Positions 1-7,132 of a DNA stretch of 21,719 bases are shown here, one piece after another. Source of the DNA: Anaerofilum faecale (lineage in GTDB: Bacteria; Bacillota; Clostridia; Oscillospirales; Ruminococcaceae). Each line of letters opens with the position of its first letter. The first letter of the stretch is position 1. The stretch covers positions 1 through 21,719 of the forward strand of contig DXFV01000053.1 of assembly GCA_019114265.1 (NCBI GenBank), written 5' to 3'. The notes below the pieces were generated by a model that did no database searches, was not told the DNA's origin, and saw nothing but the letters and a program-made list of their open reading frames with translations. The translations under genes and the position numbers were made by a program.

Positions 1-485
1 CCGCACGGAGGGCGTGGATAGAAATACGCGGCATGCAAAATCACCTCTCAATATTCCGGGTCGCCCTCCGCACGGAGGGCGAGGATAGAAATCGCTGGTG
101 ATGCTCTCTTGCGTTCCAACCCCGAGTCGCCCTCCGCACGGAGGGCGTGGATAGAAATGCGTTGCTACTGATACCAAGTCTGATATCTTCGCAGTCGCCC
201 TCCGCACGGAGGGCGTGGATAGAAATACATTTCCGCCGTGCTTCCGGGTGAAGTTCCTCGGTCGCCCTCCGCACGGAGGGCGTGGATAGAAATTGCAGGC
301 CGTACCATTCCCAGTCTGCTCCTCCACAGTCGCCCTCCGCACGAAGGGCGTGGATAGAAATCGCGCTGCCGTAACATCGGCGGATGTCCAGTTGCGTCGC
401 CCTCCGCACGGAGGGCGTGGATAGAAATGCCCATCGGCTTCTCTCCAAGGCATCAATCGCCGGTCGCCCTCCGCACAGAAGAAAT
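1..485 (+). CRISPR. CRISPR array, type I-C-like repeats, leader-distal end
   Basis: Eight 33-bp repeat units and seven spacers. Repeats lie at 1-25 (cut by the window edge), 60-92, 126-158, 194-226, 261-293, 329-361, 396-428 and a degenerate terminal copy at 463-485. Spacers are 33-35 nt and all different. The repeat begins GTCGCCCTCC and ends GTGGATAGAAAT, with a palindrome CGCCCTCCG-CA-CGGAGGGCG, matching the general form of type I-C repeats (GTCGC, stem, GTGGATTGAAAT). The unit at 60-92 has one change in the 3' part (GAGGAT for GTGGAT), and 329-361 has one change in the stem (ACGAAGGG). The last unit has lost about 10 bp in the middle. A degenerate last repeat and the repeat orientation both put the leader and any cas genes to the left, outside the window. 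The type is inferred from the repeat only. Confidence 0.97.
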
Positions 486-639
486 GCCAATGCCACAATC
501 CTGTGCAACGAAGAGGATGATTAATCTCCGTATTGTATTGGGTATTGCACTCGTACTACTGGCGGCCCAGCTTACACAATGCGTTATGCACGAAATCCAG
601 GATTGCAGATATGGAATGTTGGAGAAATGCCGGCAATAG
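484..639 (+). CDS. possible small membrane protein or gene remnant next to the CRISPR end
   Basis: A 51-codon frame opens inside the degenerate last CRISPR repeat. It encodes a hydrophobic segment (INLRIVLGIALVLLAAQL) followed by a short Cys-containing tail. No convincing ribosome binding site is seen: for the ATG at 484 there is none, and for the in-frame ATG at 517 the AGAGG is directly adjacent. The frame stops 25 bp before the tRNA terminator. It may be a remnant or chance. Not recognised. Confidence 0.18.
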   Translation: MPMPQSCATKRMINLRIVLGIALVLLAAQLTQCVMHEIQDCRYGMLEKCRQ

Positions 640-664
640 CACAGACACAGCTCGGAAAACAAAG

Positions 665-698
665 AAACCCTCCATGTTTCAAAGAACATGGAGGGTTT
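665..698 (-). terminator. rho-independent terminator of the tRNA-Arg gene
   Basis: A perfect 14-bp inverted repeat (665-678 with 685-698, 6-nt loop) lies directly downstream of the minus-strand tRNA. In the minus direction the stem is followed by TTTCTTTGTTTT. Confidence 0.85.
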
Positions 699-775
699 TG
701 GTGCGCCCGGCGGGATTCGAACCCACGGCCTTCAGAGTCGGAGTCTGACACGCTATCCAACTGCGCTACGAGCGC
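699..775 (-). tRNA. tRNA-Arg (anticodon CCG)
   Basis: On the minus strand the sequence folds into a full cloverleaf. The acceptor stem is GCGCTCG pairing with CGGGCGC, discriminator A. The D stem is GCGC/GCGT with loop AGTTGGATA. The anticodon stem is TCAGA/TCTGA with loop CTCCGAC, giving anticodon CCG, which reads the arginine codon CGG. The T stem is GTGGG/CCCGC with loop TTCGAAT. The mature body is 702-775, and CCA is encoded at 701-699. It has its own promoter upstream (796-823) and a terminator downstream. CGG decoding fits the GC-rich genome. Confidence 0.96.
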
Positions 776-795
776 ACGTACAATGTGCGGATATT

Positions 796-823
796 ATTAT
801 AGCATACCGGCGGCGGTTTGCAA
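796..823 (-). promoter_or_regulatory. sigma-A promoter of tRNA-Arg
   Basis: On the minus strand: -35 TTGCAA (823-818), 16-bp spacer, extended -10 TGC-TATAAT (-10 at 801-796). The predicted start is near 789, about 14 nt before the tRNA 5' end at 775. Confidence 0.8.
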
Positions 824-889
824 AGGGGGAACGCAAAAAAAGAGAAAAATATTTTTGCCGGCCGGTATGCCCGGGCGTTTGGATACCGA

Positions 890-918
890 TTGACAAAGGG
901 AGTATAATGGTATATTAA
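890..918 (+). promoter_or_regulatory. probable promoter of the GTPase operon
   Basis: A perfect -35 TTGACA lies at 890-895. The obvious TATAAT at 903-908 is only 7 bp away and cannot pair with it. TATATT (911-916, spacing 15) or TATTAA (913-918, spacing 17) are the workable -10 elements. The leader to the first gene (989) is about 65 nt and contains a weak 4-bp hairpin followed by six T (928-945), too weak to call an attenuator. I see no clear Zur-type operator. Confidence 0.5.
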
Positions 919-988
919 GAGGAATAGCGGCAGCGGCCGTTTTTTCTTGCGAATATTTTCCTGCACAGACAGAAAGGACTTATATAGT

Positions 989-2095
989 ATGACCAGAATC
1001 GACATTTTCTCCGGCTTTCTGGGCGCTGGCAAAACCACTCTGATCAAGAAGCTGATCGGCGAGGCGTATGCCGGCCAGAAGCTGGTGCTGATCGAGAACG
1101 AGTTCGGCGAGATCGGTGTGGACGGCGGGTTCCTCAAGGAGGCCGGCATCCAGATCACCGAGATGAATTCCGGCTGTATCTGCTGCAGTCTGGTGGGCAA
1201 TTTCCGCACCGCTTTGCAGCAGGTGATCGAGCAGTATGCCCCCACCCGCGTGGTGATCGAGCCGTCCGGTGTGGGCAAGCTCAGCGACGTCATCCGCGCG
1301 GTGCAGCAGGTGGCCGACGCTCTGCCCGATGTGCAGCTCAGCAGCGCCGTGACGGTGGCCGACGCGGGCAAGGCGAAGATGTATGCCAAAAACTTCGGCG
1401 AATTCTACGACGACCAGATCCGCAGCGCGGGCGCCATCGTGCTCAGCCGCACCCAGAACATGACGCAGGACAAGCTGGATGCCGCGGTGGCCGTTCTGCG
1501 CCAGCGCAACGCCGACGCCACCATCATCACCACCCCGTGGGACCAGCTGGACGGCAAGCAGATCCTGGAGGCGATGGAGCACCACACCGATCTGGCCGCG
1601 CAGCTGCTGGAGGAGATGGAGGTGTGCCCGGTGTGCGGCCATCACCATGACCACGACCATGAGCACCACCATGACCATGAGGAGTGCGGGTGCGGCCACG
1701 AGCATGACCATGAGCGTTCTCCCCACGAGCACGAGCGTGAGCACCACCACCACGACCACGGCGAGTGCAGCTGCGGCTGCGGCCACGACCACGAGCACGA
1801 CCATCACCACCATCATGCCGACGAGGTGTTCTCCAGCTTTGGCCGCGAGACCTCCCATCCCTACACCAGGGCGCAGCTGGAGTTTGCGCTGAACGCGCTG
1901 GACAGCGGCGAGTACGGCATGGTCCTGCGCGCCAAGGGCATCCTGCCGGGCCGGGAGGGCAGTTGGCTGCACTTCGACTATGTGCCGGGCGAGGTCAGCG
2001 TGCGGGAAGGCGGCGCCGACGTCACCGGCCGTCTGTGCGTGATCGGCTCGGGGCTGAACGAGGCCGGGATCGCCGCTCTGTTCGAGCTGGAATAA
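989..2095 (+). CDS. G3E (COG0523/CobW family) GTPase with His/Cys-rich metal-binding stretch
   Basis: 368 residues if started at ATG 989, which has AAAGGA 10 bp upstream; an upstream in-frame start at 947 lacks this. Walker A is GFLGAGKTT (9-17). The COG0523 signature GCICC (Cys63, Cys65, Cys66) follows a NEFGEIGVDGG stretch, and EPSG (91-94) is the Walker B-like region. The base-recognition NKxD motif is replaced by SRTQ. Residues 213-276 form an extraordinary metal-binding stretch: 27 His between 218 and 276, plus Cys213, 216, 233, 235, 260, 262 and 264. A CobW C-terminal domain follows. COG0523 proteins are GTP-driven metallochaperones or insertases for zinc, cobalt or nickel. With no B12 or urease genes nearby and a DUF1980-type partner next door, zinc handling is the best inference. 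Cytosolic. Confidence 0.92.
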   Translation: MTRIDIFSGFLGAGKTTLIKKLIGEAYAGQKLVLIENEFGEIGVDGGFLKEAGIQITEMNSGCICCSLVGNFRTALQQVIEQYAPTRVVIEPSGVGKLSDVIRAVQQVADALPDVQLSSAVTVADAGKAKMYAKNFGEFYDDQIRSAGAIVLSRTQNMTQDKLDAAVAVLRQRNADATIITTPWDQLDGKQILEAMEHHTDLAAQLLEEMEVCPVCGHHHDHDHEHHHDHEECGCGHEHDHERSPHEHEREHHHHDHGECSCGCGHDHEHDHHHHHADEVFSSFGRETSHPYTRAQLEFALNALDSGEYGMVLRAKGILPGREGSWLHFDYVPGEVSVREGGADVTGRLCVIGSGLNEAGIAALFELE

Positions 2096-2107
2096 GGAGG
2101 GAAACCG

Positions 2108-3052
2108 ATGGCCATCCCCGTATATCTGTTCGTGGGCATGCTGGAGAGCGGCAAGACCGCCTTTATCCAGGAGACGATGGAGGACCCCCGCTTCGACAGC
2201 GGGGAAAAGACGCTGGTGCTGCAGTGTGAGGAGGGGGAGAACGAGCTGGACCCCTCCCGCTTTGCCGGCAAGAACTCCACCACCATCGTGCAGGTGGAGG
2301 ACAAAGAGCAGCTCACCCGCGAGAATCTGGAAAAATGGCGCAGGGACGCAAAGGCCGAGCGCGTTTTGATCGAGTATAACGGCATGTGGATGCTCAGCGA
2401 CCTGGCCGCCGCCCTGCCCGGCGACTGGGTGATGTACCAGTGCATCATGACCGCCGACGGCGCCACCCTGCCGATGTATCTGGCCAATATGCGCCAGCTG
2501 ATGCTGGACAAATTCGCCGCCAGCGAGCTGCTGGTGGTGAACCGCGCCGAGGCGGTGGCCGACCGCATGGAGGTGCACAAGGCGGTGCGGCAGGTCAGCC
2601 GCCGGTGCGACATCGCCTACGAATACGCCGACGGCAGCGTGGAATACGACGAGATCGAGGACGAGCTGCCGTTCGATGTGAACGCCGACGTGATCGAGCT
2701 GGCCGACGACCAGTTTGGCCTGTGGTATCTGGACGCCAGCGAAACGCCCGAAAAATACAAGGGCAAGACGCTGCATTTCAAGGCGCAGGTCTGCCAGACG
2801 CCCCGCGCCGGTAAGGGCTGCTTTGTGCCCGGCCGCTTTGCGATGACCTGCTGTGTGGACGACATCACCTTCGTGGGGTTTGTCTGCAAATACGACAGGC
2901 TCGACACCCTCGAGCAGCGCAGCTGGATCGACGTGACGGCGAAGGTGAATGTGAAATACCATCCGCTGTACCGCGGCGAAGGCCCGGTGCTGACGGCGCT
3001 GGAGATCCATCCGGCCCAGCCGGCCGCGGAGGACATCGTGTATTTCAGCTGA
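2108..3052 (+). CDS. G3E-type GTPase fused to a DUF1980/TIGR03943-like C-terminal domain
   Basis: 314 residues, starting 12 bp after the first GTPase with AAGGAGG just ahead. Residues 1 to about 195 form a P-loop domain with Walker A GMLESGKT (10-17); VNRAE near 144-148 stands at the NKxD position. The GCxCC metal motif of true COG0523 proteins is absent. Residues from about 212 (PEKYKGKT) to 310 resemble the C-terminal domain of YcgQ/TIGR03943 permease partners, including PGRFAMTCC (Cys248-Cys249) and a following VGFVC. YcgQ-type proteins usually occur with a YcgR/YraQ-type permease and a COG0523 GTPase in metal (often zinc) regulons; here the domain is carried on the GTPase and no permease is in the window. 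The fold assignment is by motif recognition only; function is inferred. Confidence 0.82.
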   Translation: MAIPVYLFVGMLESGKTAFIQETMEDPRFDSGEKTLVLQCEEGENELDPSRFAGKNSTTIVQVEDKEQLTRENLEKWRRDAKAERVLIEYNGMWMLSDLAAALPGDWVMYQCIMTADGATLPMYLANMRQLMLDKFAASELLVVNRAEAVADRMEVHKAVRQVSRRCDIAYEYADGSVEYDEIEDELPFDVNADVIELADDQFGLWYLDASETPEKYKGKTLHFKAQVCQTPRAGKGCFVPGRFAMTCCVDDITFVGFVCKYDRLDTLEQRSWIDVTAKVNVKYHPLYRGEGPVLTALEIHPAQPAAEDIVYFS

Positions 3053-3068
3053 AAGAGAGGAATCCCAG

Positions 3069-3620
3069 ATGGAACAATCCAATACTCCTTCCGCCCGCCC
3101 GCCCCGGCGCGGCATCGGGCGCGAGCTGCTGTCCTGGGTGCTTGTGCTGGGCGGCGCGCTGCTGGCGGCGCTGTTTCTGACGAATTTTGTCATCATCAGC
3201 GGATTTGTGCCCACCGGTTCCATGCAGAACACCATCAATCCGGGCGACCGCTTCATCGGCAGCCGCCTGAGCTATCTGTTCAGCGGCCCCGAGCGGGGCG
3301 ACATTGTGGTGTTCCCGTATCCGGACGACGAGAGCGTGATCTACGTCAAGCGTGTGATCGGCCTGCCGGGTGAGATCGTGGAGGTGAAGGACGGCTACGT
3401 CTACATCAACGGCCACCAGCTGCAGGAGGACTACATCGCCGAGCAGCCGCTGCAGGACAGCGGTCCGTGGACGGTGCCGGAAGACTGCTATTTCATGATG
3501 GGCGACAACCGCAACCACTCCAACGACTCCCGCGCGTGGGAGAACCCCTTTGTGCACAAAGACAAGATTCTGGGCAAGGTGCTGTTCCGCTACTGGAAGG
3601 GCTTTGCCTGGCTGGCCTGA
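3069..3620 (+). CDS. lepB: signal peptidase I
   Basis: 183 residues, the short Gram-positive type. A basic N terminus is followed by one membrane anchor (about 21-45). The catalytic serine is in PTGSMQNTI (Ser51), and the catalytic lysine is in YVKRVIGLPGE (Lys94). The conserved MGDNRNHSNDSR box is near the C terminus. It cleaves signal peptides of exported proteins on the outer face of the membrane. Start ATG has GAGAGGAA upstream, and the gene lies 16 bp after the GTPase fusion, so it is likely co-transcribed with it. Nothing unusual. Confidence 0.96.
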   Translation: MEQSNTPSARPPRRGIGRELLSWVLVLGGALLAALFLTNFVIISGFVPTGSMQNTINPGDRFIGSRLSYLFSGPERGDIVVFPYPDDESVIYVKRVIGLPGEIVEVKDGYVYINGHQLQEDYIAEQPLQDSGPWTVPEDCYFMMGDNRNHSNDSRAWENPFVHKDKILGKVLFRYWKGFAWLA

Positions 3621-3656
3621 GTATACGGAATACACAACGCGAAAGCAGGTGCAACG

Positions 3657-5063
3657 ATGAAACGCCAACTTCCCGCTGCCAACGCCATCACCGAGGGTGT
3701 GATCTGGCAGCAGCTTCTGCTGTTCTTTTTTCCCATCCTGTTCGGCACCTTTTTCCAGCAGCTGTACAACACCGCCGACGCGGTGATTGTGGGCAACGTG
3801 GCCGGCAAGCAGGCGCTGGCGGCGGTGGGCGGCTCCACCTCCACCATCATCAACCTGCTGGTGGGCTTTTTTGTGGGCCTGGGTTCGGGCGCCACGGTCA
3901 TCATCTCGCAGTACTACGGCGCACGGGACGGCCAGAACGTCTCCCGCGCGGTACATACCGCCATCGCGATGGCCATTGCAGGCGGCGCGATGCTGTCGGT
4001 GATCGGCATTGTCCTTTCGCCCACGGCGCTGGGATGGATGAACACCCCCGAGGACATCATCGGTCCGTCCATCGTCTACATCCGCATCTATTTTCTGGGC
4101 ATGATCCCGTCGCTGATCTACAACCTCGGCTCGGGTGTGCTGCGCGCGGTGGGCGATTCCAAGCGCCCGCTGTACTTCCTGATGATCTCGTGCCTGGTGA
4201 ACATCGTGCTGGACGTGATCCTGGTGGCCGGCCTGCAGATGGGAGTGGCCGGCGCCGCCATTGCCACCGTTTTTTCGCAGGTGGTCAGCGCGGTGCTCAC
4301 GCTGCTGGCGCTCAGCCAGCCGGCGCTGTACCAGGTGCGCCTGGCCGAGATCGGCTTCAAGGGCGGCATGCTGCCGCGCATCATCCAGATCGGCCTGCCG
4401 GCGGGATTGCAGTCGGTGATGTATTCGGTGTCGAACATCATCATCCAGTCCAGCGTGAACACCTTCGGCACCGACGTCAACGCCGCCTGGACCGCCTACG
4501 GCAAGATCGACAGCCTGTTCTGGATGACCATCTCCTCCTTCGGCATCGCCATCACCACCTTTGTGGGCCAGAACTTCGGCGCGCGGCTGTACGGCCGTGT
4601 GAAAAGGGGGGTGGCCGTCTGCACCGGCATCGCCACCGGCTTCACGGCGGTGATCGTGGTGGTGCTGTTCTTCTTCGGGCACTGGGTGTATTATCTCTTC
4701 ACCGACGACCCGATGGTGCTGCAATACGGCAAACAGATCCTGCAATACCTTTGCCCGTGGTATTTCAGCTATATCCTCATCGAGATCGTCAGCGGCGCGC
4801 TGCGCGGTGCGGGCGACGCCATCTTCCCGATGGTCATCTGCTGCCTGGGCGTGTGCGTGCTGCGCGTGGTGTGGATCTTTGCGGCGGTGCCGCTGCGGCC
4901 GGAACTGGAAACGGTGCTGACCAGCTATCCCATCACCTGGACCATCACCTCGGTGCTGTTCGCGCTGTACTACCTGCAGGGCGGATGGCTGCGCCGCCGC
5001 GCGCGGGCGCTCCACGGGGAAAACAACCTTCCGCGGCGCAATATGCTGCGGTTTGACGGGTGA
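3657..5063 (+). CDS. MATE-family multidrug/sodium efflux transporter
   Basis: 468 residues, about 12 membrane segments, typical length for the family. The N terminus has the characteristic LFFFPILFGTFFQQLYNTADAV pattern (split by a few residues), and the second half repeats it (LPAGLQSVMYSVSNIIIQSSVN). MATE proteins export cationic drugs or metabolites using a sodium or proton gradient. The start ATG follows AGCAGGTG 36 bp after lepB. Its end overlaps the CPBP gene by 4 bp (GTGA), indicating translational coupling. The substrate cannot be told from sequence. Confidence 0.94.
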   Translation: MKRQLPAANAITEGVIWQQLLLFFFPILFGTFFQQLYNTADAVIVGNVAGKQALAAVGGSTSTIINLLVGFFVGLGSGATVIISQYYGARDGQNVSRAVHTAIAMAIAGGAMLSVIGIVLSPTALGWMNTPEDIIGPSIVYIRIYFLGMIPSLIYNLGSGVLRAVGDSKRPLYFLMISCLVNIVLDVILVAGLQMGVAGAAIATVFSQVVSAVLTLLALSQPALYQVRLAEIGFKGGMLPRIIQIGLPAGLQSVMYSVSNIIIQSSVNTFGTDVNAAWTAYGKIDSLFWMTISSFGIAITTFVGQNFGARLYGRVKRGVAVCTGIATGFTAVIVVVLFFFGHWVYYLFTDDPMVLQYGKQILQYLCPWYFSYILIEIVSGALRGAGDAIFPMVICCLGVCVLRVVWIFAAVPLRPELETVLTSYPITWTITSVLFALYYLQGGWLRRRARALHGENNLPRRNMLRFDG

Positions 5064-5866
5064 GCCGCGGGCTTGCCCGGGGCGGCATGCTGTGCATGGC
5101 CGGGGCGCTCTGCTGCACGGCCGGCCAGATGATTGCGGCCCGGCTGGCGGCAGTGCCGGCCGGGCTTTTTCCGGCCCTGCAGCCGCTATTCACCGTGCTG
5201 GCGGCGCTGGCGGGATACCTGCCTGCCATCTGGCTGCTGGACCGCGCCGCCCCGGCAAAGGGCTGGGGGCGGGCGCCGGTGCGGCGGCTGCCGTGTCTGC
5301 TGGCGGCGCTGCTGGGGGCGGCGGCGCTGGGAAGCCTGCTGTCGCTGCTTTTGCCGGGGGAGCGGGCCGCCTCGCTCCCGCCCGAAGGCGCGATGATCCC
5401 GGCGGGATTGCTGGCGAAATGTCTGCTGCCCGCCGTGTGTGAGGAGTGGATCTTCCGCCGCCGGATGCTGCCGCTGCTGACAGAGGCCGGGGCGTCTGGC
5501 GCGGTGGCGGGCACGGCGGTGCTGTTTGCGCTGGCGCATCCCGATCCCCGCCAGGCGGTGACGGCGCTGTTTGCCGGCCTGGTGCTGGGGGCGGCGGCCT
5601 GGAAATACGGCGCGGGGTGCAGCGCTGTGCTGCACCTGTGCAACAACCTGCTTGCCTTCGGGCAGCTGTGGAACCCGGGGCTGGGCAAAGCGGCGCTGGC
5701 GGCGGGGATGCTGCTGGGCTGGCCGGTGCTCGTGGTCTGGCTGGTGAAGCACAGGCCGCGCGTGTCGGCCAGGCTGGCCGGCGCGCTGTGCCATCCGCTG
5801 GCCGCCGGCGGATTCGCGCTCTACCTGGCGCGCTTTATCTGGAACATCACAGGAGGAAACGCATGA
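5060..5866 (+). CDS. CPBP-family (CAAX protease-like) intramembrane metalloprotease
   Basis: 268 residues from the GTG at 5060, which overlaps the MATE stop; ATG at 5087 is an alternative start giving 259 residues. Multi-pass membrane protein. The family motifs are all present: EEWIFR (Glu128-Glu129, Arg133), FALAH (His160) and HLCNN (His192, Asn196). These make up the putative metal site of Abi/CPBP proteases related to Rce1. Members process prenylated or other membrane proteins, and some act in bacteriocin immunity; no bacteriocin gene is seen here. The stop overlaps the tadA start (ATGA), so it is coupled to both neighbours. Confidence 0.88.
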   Translation: MSRGLARGGMLCMAGALCCTAGQMIAARLAAVPAGLFPALQPLFTVLAALAGYLPAIWLLDRAAPAKGWGRAPVRRLPCLLAALLGAAALGSLLSLLLPGERAASLPPEGAMIPAGLLAKCLLPAVCEEWIFRRRMLPLLTEAGASGAVAGTAVLFALAHPDPRQAVTALFAGLVLGAAAWKYGAGCSAVLHLCNNLLAFGQLWNPGLGKAALAAGMLLGWPVLVVWLVKHRPRVSARLAGALCHPLAAGGFALYLARFIWNITGGNA

Positions 5867-6354
5867 CCGACCATGAACTGATGGGCCTTGCGCTGGAGCA
5901 GGCCAGGCTGGCCGCCGCACTGGGCGAGGTGCCGGTGGGCGCCGTTGTGGCCAAGGACGGGGTGCCGGTGGCGATGGCGCACAACACCCGCGAGACCGAA
6001 AAGAACGCCACCCACCACGCCGAGCTGCTGGCCATCGACGCCGCCTGCAAGGCGCTGGGGGGCTGGCGCCTGTGGCAGTGCGAGCTGTTCGTGACGCTGG
6101 AACCCTGCCCGATGTGCAGCGGCGCCATCATCAACAGCCGCATCCTCCGCGTCGTCTACGGCGCGGCCGACGAGAAGGCGGGCTGCTGCGGGTCGGTCAC
6201 CGACCTGTTCGCACTGCCCTTTAACCACCGCCCGGCGGTGGAGAGCGGCCTGCGCGCCGACGAAGCAAGCGCATTGCTGCGGGAGTTTTTCCTGATGCTG
6301 CGCGAAAAGCGAAAAAATCAACCAAAGGGGGACAAACCGTGGAAACAGCGCTGA
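5863..6354 (+). CDS. tadA: tRNA-specific adenosine-34 deaminase TadA
   Basis: 163 residues starting at ATG 5863 with AGGAGG 7 bp ahead and an ATGA overlap with the CPBP gene. Zinc-binding and catalytic residues are present: HAE (His52, Glu54) and PCPMC (Cys82, Cys85). The enzyme converts A34 to inosine in tRNA-Arg(ACG), allowing it to read CGU, CGC and CGA; the CGG codon needs the separate tRNA-Arg(CCG), which this window also encodes. Length and motif spacing are normal. The last 16 bp overlap the following reductase gene. Confidence 0.96.
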   Translation: MTDHELMGLALEQARLAAALGEVPVGAVVAKDGVPVAMAHNTRETEKNATHHAELLAIDAACKALGGWRLWQCELFVTLEPCPMCSGAIINSRILRVVYGAADEKAGCCGSVTDLFALPFNHRPAVESGLRADEASALLREFFLMLREKRKNQPKGDKPWKQR

Positions 6355-7070
6355 TCACCGGCGGCTCCCGGGGGATCGGGGCCGCCATCGCCGCGGCTCT
6401 GGCGCGGGCAGGGTATGCGGTGGCCATCAACTACAACCACAGCGCCGAGGCGGCCGAAGCGCTGGCCGCCTCGCTGCGCGCCGAAGGCCGCGCCGCCCTG
6501 CCCGTGCAGGCGGACGTGTCCGACCCGGCGCAGGTCGCCGCCATGTTCGCGGCGGTGGAAAGGCAGCTGGGGGCGGTGTCGGTGCTGGTGAACAACGCGG
6601 GCATCGCCCAGCAGAAGCTGTTCACCGACCTGTCCGACGCCGACTGGCGGCGGATGATGGGGGTGCATCTGGACGGCGCCTTCTACTGCTGCCGGGCGGC
6701 GCTGCCCGCCATGATCCGGGCGCGGTATGGCCGCATCCTGAACATCGCCTCGATGTGGGGGCAGGTGGGCGGCAGCTGCGAGGTGCACTATTCGGCCGCC
6801 AAAGCGGGGCTGATCGGCCTCACCAAAGCGCTGGCGAAGGAGGAAGGCCCCAGCGGCATCACCGTCAACTGCATCGCGCCCGGCGTGGTGGACACCGACA
6901 TGATGGCCTCCTTTTCCGCCGAGGACCGCGCGGCGCTGGCCGACGAAACGCCGGTGTGCCGCCTGGGCAATGCCGACGAGGTGGCGGCGGCGGCGGTGTT
7001 CCTCTGCTCGCCTGCGGCGGGCTTCATCACCGGCCAGGTGCTGGGGGTGAACGGGGGGCTCGTCACCTGA
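6339..7070 (+). CDS. short-chain dehydrogenase/reductase, FabG-like (3-oxoacyl-ACP reductase type)
   Basis: 243 residues from a GTG start that lies within the tadA end, with AAAGGGGGA 6-7 bp ahead. Cofactor motif TGGSRGIG (7-14), NNAG (85-88), catalytic Ser138, Tyr151 and Lys155 (YSAAK). The sequence follows FabG closely, including the C-terminal GQVLGVNGG. The fourth member of the usual tetrad, Asn in the VNLxGxF segment, is His110 here (GVHLDGAF). Because it is not in a fatty acid synthesis cluster and has this change, the exact substrate is open. It is co-transcribed with tadA. Confidence 0.9.
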   Translation: METALITGGSRGIGAAIAAALARAGYAVAINYNHSAEAAEALAASLRAEGRAALPVQADVSDPAQVAAMFAAVERQLGAVSVLVNNAGIAQQKLFTDLSDADWRRMMGVHLDGAFYCCRAALPAMIRARYGRILNIASMWGQVGGSCEVHYSAAKAGLIGLTKALAKEEGPSGITVNCIAPGVVDTDMMASFSAEDRAALADETPVCRLGNADEVAAAAVFLCSPAAGFITGQVLGVNGGLVT

Positions 7071-7132
7071 AAAAACAATCACAGCCTTTTCCCTGCGTGC
7101 ATACACTGCACCAGAGAGGAGGCTGTATTTTT

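Noticed and set aside
41..508. 155-codon minus-strand ORF through the CRISPR array
   Set aside because: The translation repeats the CRISPR unit (STPSVRRAT, IHALRAEGD); not a gene.
579..893. Plus-strand ORF across the tRNA region
   Set aside because: It reads through the antisense of tRNA-Arg; typical false ORF (CARRDSNPRP-like).
890..908. TTGACA with TATAAT as one promoter
   Set aside because: Spacing is only 7 bp; another -10 must be used.
896..988. Cobalamin riboswitch or Zur box before the CobW-like gene
   Set aside because: Leader is too short for a cobalamin riboswitch and I could not find a convincing palindromic Zur site.
980..3256. 758-codon minus-strand ORF opposite the GTPase genes
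   Set aside because: Antisense shadow. Low complexity, His/Val/Ala-rich translation without domains; the plus strand has clear motifs and ribosome binding sites.
3045..5015. 656-codon minus-strand ORF opposite lepB and the MATE gene
   Set aside because: Antisense shadow of GC-rich genes; no domain and no start signal.
5060..5866. CPBP gene as a bacteriocin immunity gene
   Set aside because: No precursor peptide or bacteriocin export gene is nearby; it is coupled to MATE and tadA.
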